Assembly (NCBI GenBank): GCA_964344215.1
Contig: CAYFMP010000023.1
Span: 1 to 48,303 of the forward strand
Length of the DNA: 48,303 nt
Direction of reading: 5' to 3'
DNA from: CAYFMP01 sp964344215
GTDB lineage: Bacteria; Pseudomonadota; Alphaproteobacteria; Rhodospirillales; Casp-alpha2
Positions 34,009 through 42,565 of this stretch are shown here, one piece after another. The number at the start of each line of letters is the position of its first letter. Within the stretch, counting starts at the first letter, position 1. A model generated the notes under the pieces. It was not told the origin of the DNA. It was given only the letters and a program-made list of their open reading frames with translations, and ran no database searches. A program made the translations under genes and the position numbers.

Positions 34009-36420
34009 ATGATGCCGCGAGGGTTCGAAGCGAGATGTACTTTCGCTTCCGCGATCCTTGCCGGCGCCATCCTGTCATTAGCGCTGGCGGCGGCGGTCGC
34101 CTCGCCGGTGGCGGCACAGGCAACGAAAACGGACCCAGCCACGGCCGCGCCCGAATACGTGATCGCCGCCATGCCGCGCCATTGGCCGCCGCAATACGAT
34201 GTCGACGAGAAGGGCAAACCGCTCGGTTTCGCCATCGACATCATGGGTGAGATCGCCAAGCGAGCCGGGTTCGAGGTCAGGTACCTGGTTGCCGAAAGTT
34301 TCCTCGAGGCCGTTAAATGGCTGAACGAGGGCAAGGCCGACCTGATCCCGAACAGCGGCATCGTACCCGAGCGTGCCAAAACGTCTTCCTTCACCAGCCC
34401 CCTGGAGACGTTCGTCATATCGATTTTCGTTAGATCCAATACCCAGGACATCAGGGGCGTCGAAGACCTCGTCGGCCGCAGTTTGGCCGTTGTCGAGAGG
34501 AATGTCGGTCTGTTCATGTTCGGCAAGCGAGAGGACATCGACGTTCACGTCTTCAAGGATGTCCGAAGCGCCCTGTTCGATCTGATGGCCGGACGTGTCG
34601 ACGCCCTCGTCTATCCCGCCCCTGTCCTCACCTATCTGGCGAGGAAGAGCGGGATCGAGGATCGGATCAAGACGGTCGGCCCGCCGTTGCGGGAGGTCAA
34701 GCGCGGTATCCGGGTTAGGAAGGGAGACGACGTCCTGTTGGCAATCCTCAACAAAGCGGTCGAGGGTTTCATCGGCACGCCCGAGTACCAGCGCATCTAC
34801 ACCAAGTGGTACGGTGTCCCCGTGCCGTTCTGGACGGCCGCCCGAGTCGCCTGGGTGATGGGCGGAGTCGTGGCCCTGCTTCTCGTCTCCATGGCGTGGT
34901 GGCGATACCAAACCGGCGCCCGGATGATCCGGGTGCTCTCTCAAAGCGAAGCGCGGTTCAGGGACATCGCCGAGACGGCATCCGATTGGTTCTGGGAGAT
35001 GGACGAGAACCTACTGTTCACCTACCACTCGCCACGCTATTTCGAGATCACCGGTTTTCGCCCCGAAGACAAGATCGGCACCGCCCGCACCCAGTACGTC
35101 GATGCGTCCGAGTTGAAAATGGACGCCGAGAAATGGGCCGCCCATATGGCGGATCTGGAGGCCCGGCGACCCTTCACGGGCTTCGAGTATGAATTCCGAA
35201 CCAAGAGCGGACGCACCGTCAGTGCCCGCATCAGCGGCATGCCCGTTTTCGACGCCGACGGCGCTTTCCGAGGCTACCGGGGAAGCGGAACCGACATCAC
35301 CGAGCGCAAGAAGACAGAGCGGGCTTTGGAGCTGATTCGGTTCGCCCTCGACAACGCCGGAGACGCCGCCCTCGGTCTCGATCGGGAAGGTCGCGTCGTC
35401 TATGCGAACAATACCAGTTGCGACCTGTTGGGGTATTCGCACGAAGAGATCCTTGGCCTCGCGGTAACCGACTACGACCACAATGCCTCGATAGAGGATT
35501 TCGAACGAGCCTGGGAGCGGGTCAGGACAACCGGGCCCTACGTCTTCGAGGCGACTTATTCGACGAAGGGAGGAGAAAGCGTTCCGGTCGAGGTATCCCT
35601 GTGCTTCGTGGATTTCGGCGGCGAGGAATTGGTGATAGGTCTCTCCCGCGATATCAGCGAAAGGAAAGCCACCGAGGAAGCCCTGCTCGACGCGTTAAAA
35701 GAGGCGGAGACGGCAAACAGCGCCAAATCGGAGTTCCTGGCCAATATGAGCCACGAACTGCGCACCCCTTTGAACTCCATCATCGGCTTTTCCGACCTGA
35801 TCAGGGGGCAGACGTTCGGCCGGCTCGGCGATGGCCGGTATCTGGAGTACGCATCGAACATCAATATCTCGGGCTACCACCTCCTTTCCATCATCAGCGA
35901 CCTCTTGGACGTCTCGAAAATCGAGGTCGGAGCCTTGGAGCTTGTCGACGAAGAGATCGACGTCGGCGAAATGATCACGTCGTCGGTCGGCATGATAGAT
36001 GAACGCGCCGCCGAGGCCGGCGTCAAGGTAGCGACGCGAATGGACAGCGACCTGCCCAATCTCCGTGGGGATATGCTGAGGTTAAGACAAATGCTTTTGA
36101 ACCTGCTCAGCAACGCCGTCAAATTCACCCCGGCCGGCGGTAAGATCACGGTCACCGGCAGCCGCGGGGAAAGTGGCGCCATCGCCCTTACGGTCGAGGA
36201 TACCGGGGTCGGGATGATCTCCGATGATCTCGGGGAGATCACCAAGCCCTTCGTTCAACTGGGCAGCAGCCTGACCCGCAACCAGGACGGAACCGGATTG
36301 GGGCTGACGATCGTCAGTTCGTTGGCGGAGATGCATGGCGGCGAACTCACCTTCACGAGCCAGCCCGGCAAGGGAACGGCGGCGACGATCCGGTTTCCGG
36401 CCGAGCGAACCATTCGCTGA
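34009..36420 (+). CDS. Sensor histidine kinase with periplasmic solute-binding domain and two PAS domains
   Basis: This is an 803-residue membrane sensor. A signal/anchor (about 1-36) precedes a type 3 solute-binding domain (about 48-271; PPQYDVDEKGKPLGFAIDIM to the FIGTPEYQRIYTKWYG motif). A membrane helix follows (about 283-302), then PAS 1 (from EARFRDIAETASDWFWEMDE) and PAS 2 (from IRFALDNAGDAALGLDREGR). The HisKA phospho-acceptor is in FLANMSHELRTPLNSIIGF, His about 581. The ATPase has LNLLSNAVKFTP, DTGVGM and GTGLGLTI. No receiver domain is attached and no response regulator lies nearby, so the partner is unknown. The ligand domain suggests it senses an amino acid-like solute. Confidence 0.9.
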   Translation: MMPRGFEARCTFASAILAGAILSLALAAAVASPVAAQATKTDPATAAPEYVIAAMPRHWPPQYDVDEKGKPLGFAIDIMGEIAKRAGFEVRYLVAESFLEAVKWLNEGKADLIPNSGIVPERAKTSSFTSPLETFVISIFVRSNTQDIRGVEDLVGRSLAVVERNVGLFMFGKREDIDVHVFKDVRSALFDLMAGRVDALVYPAPVLTYLARKSGIEDRIKTVGPPLREVKRGIRVRKGDDVLLAILNKAVEGFIGTPEYQRIYTKWYGVPVPFWTAARVAWVMGGVVALLLVSMAWWRYQTGARMIRVLSQSEARFRDIAETASDWFWEMDENLLFTYHSPRYFEITGFRPEDKIGTARTQYVDASELKMDAEKWAAHMADLEARRPFTGFEYEFRTKSGRTVSARISGMPVFDADGAFRGYRGSGTDITERKKTERALELIRFALDNAGDAALGLDREGRVVYANNTSCDLLGYSHEEILGLAVTDYDHNASIEDFERAWERVRTTGPYVFEATYSTKGGESVPVEVSLCFVDFGGEELVIGLSRDISERKATEEALLDALKEAETANSAKSEFLANMSHELRTPLNSIIGFSDLIRGQTFGRLGDGRYLEYASNINISGYHLLSIISDLLDVSKIEVGALELVDEEIDVGEMITSSVGMIDERAAEAGVKVATRMDSDLPNLRGDMLRLRQMLLNLLSNAVKFTPAGGKITVTGSRGESGAIALTVEDTGVGMISDDLGEITKPFVQLGSSLTRNQDGTGLGLTIVSSLAEMHGGELTFTSQPGKGTAATIRFPAERTIR

Positions 36421-36464
36421 CAGCCTCGAGGGAGGTTGCGTTCGGCGACCCGAACCGCCCCTGC

Positions 36465-36525
36465 CTAGAGCGGCGTCCGATCGGTTGGAACCGGTAAACG
36501 GTTCAAGTCGATCGGATATTGCTCC
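36465..36525. repeat. Palindromic repeat with AGAGCG-type end
   Basis: After TAGAGCG (36466-36472), arms CCGATCGGTTGGAACCG (36477-36493) and CGGTTCAAGTCGATCGG (36499-36515) match at 14 of 17 positions around loop GTAAA, ending near GCTCCA. It is the same class of element as 28158-28202. It overlaps the end of the dehydrogenase remnant. Confidence 0.6.
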
Positions 36526-36697
36526 AGCCTTCCAGTACGTCGGTGTCGATGACGTTGATCGGCGCCCCTGCCTGATAGGCGACGATCTGGTCGAAGACGT
36601 CGCTGAACTGGATTTCGTACTCGTCGCGGCTGACGTAGTCGATGTGGGGTGTGGCGACGACGTTGTCGATGCCGAACAGCGGATGGCCGGGGTCGCC
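36503..36697 (-). pseudogene. C-terminal remnant of a D-2-hydroxyacid dehydrogenase
   Basis: The minus-strand frame ends HPLFGIDNVVATPHIDYVSR and then EYEIQFSDVFDQIVAYQAG with APINVID. This is the family C-terminal signature, including the catalytic His of NVVATPHI. Upstream of about 36697 the frame continues but similarity stops abruptly, where a plus-strand LysR remnant begins. The rest of the enzyme (about 260 residues) is missing from the window. Confidence 0.72.
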
Positions 36698-36862
36698 TAC
36701 CGGCCGGTCCGGGCCGCGCCGCCGCTGGTGGCGGCTCTCAACCTGGCCTGCCGGGCGGTCGACCACTCGGCGGCCGGCCGCGGCTTCCTGGACGTGGTGC
36801 GGGAGCTGGCCGCCAGCCTCGGCGACGACGGCCTGCCGCCCAAAGACAACCCGGCCGGCTGA
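36690..36862 (+). pseudogene. C-terminal remnant, probably of a LysR-family regulator
   Basis: The plus-strand frame from about 36692 reads GVAYRPVRAAPPLVAALNLA and CRAVDHSAAGRGFLDVVREL, to a stop at 36860-36862. This is the style of the end of LysR effector domains (…Y.P…L.LA.R..D.S...FL…R). The family call is from composition and pattern and is tentative. It abuts the dehydrogenase remnant on the other strand, so one deletion or rearrangement appears to have joined two convergent gene ends. Confidence 0.45.
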
Positions 36863-36950
36863 GCGGGCGGGCGCAGCCACCCCTGGCGCAGCCTCGACCA
36901 GGCGGCAGGTCGGCGGTGGCCCCAACCGGAGGCGGAGATGGCCTGGTCCC

Positions 36951-38846
36951 TTAGTCCGGCAGGCCGAGGCGACGCAGGATGGAGAGAACGCCTTTTCCGG
37001 CGTCGTCGGCTTTCATCATGCCATGTCCGAACGACGCCACCGAGATCGTCGGGTCGACGTCGGTTGCCGAGCGCACCGCCGCCCGCGCCGCCTTGTCGCG
37101 GCCGAGCGCGGCGTAGGCGAGCGCCTGACCGATGTGGGCGTGGGCGGCGTGGATGGTCATCGGCGTGCGTTCGAGGAATTCCGCAAAGGCGGCCAGGGCC
37201 GCCTTGGGCTGCTCGGCGTCGAGGTAGGCGAATCCCAACTCCTCGAGGAACCAGTCCGGATAATAGGGGCTCAAGCGCATCGCCCGCTTCATCATGCGGA
37301 TGGCTTCGTGCGGCCGCCCCGCCTTGTGGAGGAACAAGGCGAGCAGGGCGGAGTTGTTGGCGTGGTTGGGGGCGAGCGCGACCGCCTTCTCGCCGGCCGC
37401 GACGGCGTCGTCGTGGCGTCCGTGAAAAAGGTCGATGGCGCCCTGCAGGGTGTAGACGTCGGGCAAATCATGGTCCAGGGACCACGCCTGTTCGGCCAGG
37501 AAGGCGGCCCGTTCGATGGCGTTGTTGCGGTCGTCGCTCCATCCGAACTGGGCGTCGAACCAGTGGGTCCAGGCCAGCAGCGCGTAGGCCAGACCGTAGC
37601 CGCGGTCGGCCTTGATGGCGTCTTTGAACAAGCGGCGGGCCGCCGCGTTGTCCGCCTTGTTGCGGCGGTAGAAATGCAAGACCCCCTTGTTGAGATGTTT
37701 CCAGGCCTCGAGGCTGCGCGTGTGCCTGCGATGCACGCGCATCTGTTCGCCGGCGGTGAGTTCGATCTGCAGGGCGGTGACGATGCGCTCGGTGATCTCG
37801 TCCTGTAGCGCGAACAGGTCGGTCGTCTGGCGGTCGTAGCGCTCGCTCCACAGGTGGTTGCCGGAAAGCGCATCGATCAACTGAGCGGTGACGCGGATCC
37901 GCTCGCCCGACTTCTGGATGCTGCCCTCGAGCACGTAGCGGACGCCGAGGTCGGACGACACTTCCTGCACCCTCACCGGCTTTCCCTTGTAGGTGAAGGT
38001 GGAATTGCGGGCGATGACGAACAGGCCGGAAACCTGCGACAGCGCCGCGATGATGTTCTCGCTGATGCCGTCGGCAAGATGGTCCTGATCCGCGTCCCGG
38101 CTCAGGTTGTCGAACGGCAGGACGGCGATCGACGGCTTGTCCGGCAGCGGGAAGGCCATGCGTTCGACCGAAGCCGGTTCCACATCCGGTGACCACGGCC
38201 GCCACGCCGCGACGCCGCCAACCACCGCCAGCACGACCGCCGCCGCGACGACCAGGGCGGGACGCGCCCACGCCGCGCCGGCGGCGGCGGGTTCGCCGAC
38301 GATTCGCCCGGCCGCTTCCGGCGCCAACACCACCCGGTAGACCGGGATCGGCCTTTCGATGTTCTTGACCGACTGTTCGCCGAGGAACTCGTAACCGACG
38401 TCGAGCTTGCCGCGAACCTCGTCGAGGACCTTCTGGGAGATACAGATGCCGCCCGGCTCGGCCAGGCTCTCCAGCCTGGCCGCGACGTTGACGCCGTCGC
38501 CGTAAAGCTCGTCGCGGTCGACGATGACGTCGCCCAGGTTGACGCCGATCCGGAACCGCACCCGGCGGTCGTCGGCCAAGCCTTCGTTGCGGGCCGCCAA
38601 GTCGCGCTGAACGTCGACGGCGCAGCCGACGGCGACGACAATGCTGGCGAACTCGGCCAGCACCGCGTCGCCGGCGTAGTGCAGGACCTGACCGCCGTGT
38701 TTTTCGATAAGGGCGGAGACGGCGTCGAGGTAGGTGCTCAGCGTGCGGTGGGTTCCCTCTTCGTCGGCGCCGGACAGCCGGCTGTAGCCGGCGACGTCGG
38801 CGTAGACAATCGCTGCGAGCTTTCGGGTGAGGCCTTGCTCGGCCAT
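36951..38846 (-). CDS. Class III adenylate/guanylate cyclase with TolB-like domain and TPR repeats
   Basis: A 631-residue protein. The N-terminal cyclase domain has AAIVYADVAGYSRLSG (metal Asp), VLHYAGDAVLAEF (second Asp; the usual substrate Lys position holds His) and LYGDGVNVAARLESLAEPGG with the transition-state Asn and Arg. A membrane helix (PALVVAAAVVLAVVGGVAAW, about 190-205) follows. The next part is a TolB/FlgO-like domain (KPSIAVLPFDNLSRDADQDH to IDALSGNHLWSERYDR), then TPR-like helices. This architecture is common in Rhizobiales and related groups. ATG 38846 has GGAGG upstream. Output is probably cAMP, if active. It is next to an MscS channel gene. Confidence 0.9.
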   Translation of the reverse strand: MAEQGLTRKLAAIVYADVAGYSRLSGADEEGTHRTLSTYLDAVSALIEKHGGQVLHYAGDAVLAEFASIVVAVGCAVDVQRDLAARNEGLADDRRVRFRIGVNLGDVIVDRDELYGDGVNVAARLESLAEPGGICISQKVLDEVRGKLDVGYEFLGEQSVKNIERPIPVYRVVLAPEAAGRIVGEPAAAGAAWARPALVVAAAVVLAVVGGVAAWRPWSPDVEPASVERMAFPLPDKPSIAVLPFDNLSRDADQDHLADGISENIIAALSQVSGLFVIARNSTFTYKGKPVRVQEVSSDLGVRYVLEGSIQKSGERIRVTAQLIDALSGNHLWSERYDRQTTDLFALQDEITERIVTALQIELTAGEQMRVHRRHTRSLEAWKHLNKGVLHFYRRNKADNAAARRLFKDAIKADRGYGLAYALLAWTHWFDAQFGWSDDRNNAIERAAFLAEQAWSLDHDLPDVYTLQGAIDLFHGRHDDAVAAGEKAVALAPNHANNSALLALFLHKAGRPHEAIRMMKRAMRLSPYYPDWFLEELGFAYLDAEQPKAALAAFAEFLERTPMTIHAAHAHIGQALAYAALGRDKAARAAVRSATDVDPTISVASFGHGMMKADDAGKGVLSILRRLGLPD

Positions 38847-38929
38847 GCGCTCCTCCGGATCGGGGCCGGCCGATTCCAACGATGATGATAGAGAAGCGCT
38901 AACGCAAACGCCACTCCCGGCGCACCCCC

Positions 38930-40240
38930 CTACTCCGCCGCCTCGACCTGCAACGGCACGGACGAACGGATATGCAGGTCGCGCTGCGGGAACGGGAAGT
39001 GAATTCCTTCGGCCTGGAAGCTGTCCCAGATGCCGAGCAGGATATCGCTGCGCACGTTGGCGATGCCGTTCTGCGGGTCGTTGATCCAGACCCTGAGCTC
39101 CATGTCGACCGAGTTGTCGCCGAACCCCATCATCCGGCACACCGGGGCCGGGTCGGCGAGCACCCGCTCGCTCGTCTTGGCCGCCTCGACGGTCAGTTCC
39201 ATCGCCTTATGCACGTCGGCCCCGTAGTCGATGCCGACCGGCAGCCTGAGCCGCACCCGGCGGTGCGTATACGACCAGTTCTCGACCCGCTGCGAGATCA
39301 GTTCCTCGTTGGGGATCAGATGCTCGGTGCCGTCCCGGGTGATGACCGAGACGTAGCGGGCGCCCAACGAATTGATCCAGCCGAAGGTGTCGCCGACGGC
39401 GATGACGTCGCCCGGCTTGACCGAGCGGTCGGCCAACAGGATGACGCCGCTGATCAGGTTGGAGAACACTTTTTGCAGGCCGAAGCCTATCCCTAAGCCG
39501 ACGGCGCCGGAGAACACCGCGAACGCGGTCAGGTCGATGCCGACGGTGTCCAAGCCGACGACGACGGCGATGGTGAACAGCAGAATCTTGAACAGCTTGG
39601 CAAACAGCACGCCGGCCGCCGGCGTCACGCCGGGCATGGCGCGCAGGCGGCGTTCGACCAGCCTGGCGAGCACGCCGGCCAGCCACAGCAGCACGCCGAC
39701 GGCGACGATCCCCTTGGCGACCCCCAACACCGAGATGCGGACCTCGCCGAACCTCAGCGCCATGCTGTCGAGGACCGCCGTCGTCGGATCCAGGAGGCCT
39801 GTGATGTTCAGCGCCGCGATGGTCCAGGCGATCAGCGCTATCGCGTTCGACCAAGCCTTGTTGCGGATCAGGCTGGAGGCGAGGCGGATGATGACCCAGG
39901 CGGTCAGCAGGCTGACCACGACCTCGATCAGGTGGTTGGGCCAGCCGGCGTTCTCGGCGGCGAACACCGAGAACCACTGCCCGACCAGCCAGATGACCGG
40001 CAGGCTCAACGGCGCCAGGGCGTCGGCGGCCGGCTTGCCGAAGCGCCGGTACCACGGATACGGCCACGGCCGCTCCAGCCAGGCTTGGCACCTGCCGGAA
40101 ACGCTCCAGGCGATCAGGAAGGCGAGGGCGACGACGGCGAACTGGGTGACGGCCGAGAGCACGAAGACGTGGGCCTGCGCCCAGGCCGTGGCCTCGGCCA
40201 GCTTCGCCTCGACGAAGGCGGGATCGAACAGTCTCTCCAA
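38930..40240 (-). CDS. MscS-family mechanosensitive ion channel
   Basis: This inner-membrane channel of about 436 residues would release solutes on hypo-osmotic shock. The pore helix and β-domain are typical: FAVFSGAVGLGIGFGLQKVF followed by SNLISGVILLADRSVKPGDV, then NSLGARYVSVITRDGTEHLI and PNEELISQRVENWSYTHRRV. Several N-terminal helices precede. The start is uncertain: TTG 40240 has GGGGGAG close upstream, and a TTG at 40261 adds seven residues; no ATG fits. It ends 83 bp before the cyclase-TPR gene on the same strand. Confidence 0.92.
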   Translation of the reverse strand: MERLFDPAFVEAKLAEATAWAQAHVFVLSAVTQFAVVALAFLIAWSVSGRCQAWLERPWPYPWYRRFGKPAADALAPLSLPVIWLVGQWFSVFAAENAGWPNHLIEVVVSLLTAWVIIRLASSLIRNKAWSNAIALIAWTIAALNITGLLDPTTAVLDSMALRFGEVRISVLGVAKGIVAVGVLLWLAGVLARLVERRLRAMPGVTPAAGVLFAKLFKILLFTIAVVVGLDTVGIDLTAFAVFSGAVGLGIGFGLQKVFSNLISGVILLADRSVKPGDVIAVGDTFGWINSLGARYVSVITRDGTEHLIPNEELISQRVENWSYTHRRVRLRLPVGIDYGADVHKAMELTVEAAKTSERVLADPAPVCRMMGFGDNSVDMELRVWINDPQNGIANVRSDILLGIWDSFQAEGIHFPFPQRDLHIRSSVPLQVEAAE

Positions 40241-40413
40241 GCGCTCCCCCGGGGCCGGCAAGCGGCATCGCCGGCCGGCGTCCTTAACAATACGGCAGCC
40301 GGGCTCGGGCCACCAAGCGACGGCCTGAAAAGCTTGCTGGCTTTGGGTTTCAGGGAATCGGCGCGAATCGCCGTTTGGCCCGGAAACCGCGACTCGGGGA
40401 GCCGCCCATCGGT

Positions 40414-41625
40414 CTATTCGGCGGCCGAGGGCTGCGTCGCCGGGCGACCGAGGATGGAAACGTTCTCAGGGCTGGGGTCGCCGGGGATCATCAGGGCGAG
40501 GACCAGAGAGACGCCGGCCAGCAGGGCGGCGGCCAGGAACACGTAGGCGCTGGAAACCACCCACAGGAAGCCGAACACGGCCGGGATGAAGACGGCGACG
40601 ATGTGCGAGATGGTGAAGCTGACGCCGGAAGACGATGCGATGTCGGCCGGGTCGGCGATCTTCTGGAAGTAGGTCTTGATGGCGATGGCCATGGCGAAGA
40701 ACACGTGATCGACGATGTAGAGGCCGGCCGCGATCCACGGCACCTCGACGAAGGCGTAGGCGACGAAGACGCAGACCAGCCCGGTGTACTCGACGACGAG
40801 GGCCCGGCGCTCGCCGAAGCGGCGGATCAGGCGGCCGATCTTCGGGGCGAGATAGATGGTCATCGCCATGTTGACCATGAACAGCAGCGAGATCTGGGCG
40901 ACTGAGAAGCCCAACTTCTCGACCATCAGGAAGCCGGCGAAGACGACAAAGATCTGGCGCCTGGCGCCGGACATGAAGACCAGCGCGTACCACAGCCAGT
41001 AACGGCCTCTGAGCACGATCTTCTTGTTCTGCTCGACCTCGGCCTCGAAGCGCGGGAAGGCGGCCCAGCAGAACAGCGTGATGGCCACCGCCAGGCCGCC
41101 GCCGAGCACGTAGACCCATTTCAGCTCGAGCCCGGCTACATCGAGGAACAGGTAGATGATGCCGAACGAGATGAGGGCGGCGAACGAGCCGGCGCTGACC
41201 AGCCGGCCGAGCACCACCGGCCCTTCCTCCCGCGACGACCATTGCAGGGCCAACGATTGGCGCAGCGCCTCGAAGTAGTGGAAACCGACCGACATGACGA
41301 CGGTGGTGAGGTAGAAGCCGACGACGCTCGGGAAAAAGCCGGTGACGGCGGTGCCGATCCCGAGCAGCGCCAGCGAGATCAGCGCCAACGGCTGTTCGCG
41401 GACCAGAAGCAGCAGGAAGACGACGCCGAAGCTCAGGAACCCCGGCACCTCGCGCAGACTCTGCAGGAAGCCGATGTCGACGCCGTCGAAGCCGGCCTGT
41501 TCGACGGCGAAGTTGTTGACCAGCGCCTGCCAGGTCGAGAACGCCAGCGGCATGGCGATGCTCATCAGGATCAGCAGCACCTCCGGGCGCCGCCAAGTCC
41601 GGTCCGGGGTCGCGGGCGAAATCAT
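40414..41625 (-). CDS. MFS-family transporter
   Basis: This 403-residue inner-membrane protein has about twelve helices. Family features include a cytoplasmic loop with RYWLWYALVFMSGARRQIF and APKIGRLIRRFGERRALVVE, a version of the MFS loop motif. Its substrate is unknown. ATG 41625 is the first codon of the plausible N-terminus (MISPATPDRTWRRPE); no strong ribosome site is visible. Only 45 bp separate it from the divergent AraC-family gene, whose product is a natural candidate regulator. Confidence 0.88.
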   Translation of the reverse strand: MISPATPDRTWRRPEVLLILMSIAMPLAFSTWQALVNNFAVEQAGFDGVDIGFLQSLREVPGFLSFGVVFLLLLVREQPLALISLALLGIGTAVTGFFPSVVGFYLTTVVMSVGFHYFEALRQSLALQWSSREEGPVVLGRLVSAGSFAALISFGIIYLFLDVAGLELKWVYVLGGGLAVAITLFCWAAFPRFEAEVEQNKKIVLRGRYWLWYALVFMSGARRQIFVVFAGFLMVEKLGFSVAQISLLFMVNMAMTIYLAPKIGRLIRRFGERRALVVEYTGLVCVFVAYAFVEVPWIAAGLYIVDHVFFAMAIAIKTYFQKIADPADIASSSGVSFTISHIVAVFIPAVFGFLWVVSSAYVFLAAALLAGVSLVLALMIPGDPSPENVSILGRPATQPSAAE

Positions 41626-41670
41626 GAGCCGCACTTTACCCGCCGCCGAGGTTGGCGTATATAGAGTAAA

Positions 41671-42552
41671 ATGACAAAAAGTACATATTTTCGGACAAAA
41701 CGGCCGGAAGGCGGAAATGCCGTGACCGGGTCGAGCGCGCCTTCCCTGGCGCGTTCGGTCTTTCTGCGGGCCGGTGTCAGCCGCAGCCGGCCGGCCGACG
41801 ACATCGATATAGACCGAACCGCCCGGCCGGTGTCCTTCCGCGCCCGCGATTACCCGAAAGGCCACCTGATCGAGCGCCATTCCCACAAGCGCGCCCAGTT
41901 GCTCTACGCATCCAAGGGCGTCATGGTGGTGGCGACCGGCCTCGGCATCTGGGTGGTGCCGCCGCAACGCGCCGTCTGGATACCCTCGGGCGTCGAACAC
42001 GAAGTGCTGACCCGCCAGGCGATCAACATGCGCAGCCTCTATTTCGACCCGGAGACGGTGGCGGGTCTGCCCGGCGAGTGCCGGGTCGTCACCGTGTCGC
42101 CGCTGTTGCGCGAACTGATCCTGTACACCGTCTCAAGGCCGCCGAACTATGCCGAGGACGGTCCCGACGGACGTCTGATAGCAGTGTTGATCGATCAGAT
42201 CCAGGCGCTGCCGAGGACGCCCCTGCACCTGCCGACGACGTCGCACCCGAAGCTCAAGCGGATCGTCGAGGCGTTGTCGGCCGAACCGGCCGACCCGCGC
42301 TCGCTCGAGGACTGGGCCGGCGAGGTCGGCGCCAGCGGCCGCACCTTGACCCGCGCCTTCGTCGCCGAGACAGGGATGACGTTCCGCGAGTGGCGCCAGC
42401 AGGCGAGATTGCTTGAAAGCCTGACGCGGCTGGCGGCGGGCCAGCCGGTGACGACGGTGGCGCTCGACCTCGGCTACGGCAGCCAGAGCGCCTTCATCGC
42501 CATGTTCAAGAGGGCTTTCGGGACGACACCCGGCAAATACTTCGCGGATTGA
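41671..42552 (+). CDS. AraC-family transcriptional regulator
   Basis: This is a 293-residue regulator. The N-terminal cupin-like sensing domain includes KGHLIERHSHKRAQLLYASK and WVVPPQRAVWIPSGVEHEV. The C-terminal AraC DNA-binding domain has SLEDWAGEVGASGRTLTRAF and VALDLGYGSQSAFIAMFKRA with FGTTPGKYF, both helix-turn-helix motifs. ATG 41671 is used, but a GTG at 41722 preceded by GGCGGA could be the true start, because the bases around 41650-41690 are AT-rich like a promoter. It is divergent from the MFS gene. Confidence 0.9.
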   Translation: MTKSTYFRTKRPEGGNAVTGSSAPSLARSVFLRAGVSRSRPADDIDIDRTARPVSFRARDYPKGHLIERHSHKRAQLLYASKGVMVVATGLGIWVVPPQRAVWIPSGVEHEVLTRQAINMRSLYFDPETVAGLPGECRVVTVSPLLRELILYTVSRPPNYAEDGPDGRLIAVLIDQIQALPRTPLHLPTTSHPKLKRIVEALSAEPADPRSLEDWAGEVGASGRTLTRAFVAETGMTFREWRQQARLLESLTRLAAGQPVTTVALDLGYGSQSAFIAMFKRAFGTTPGKYFAD

Positions 42553-42565
42553 AGGACGGGCCGGT

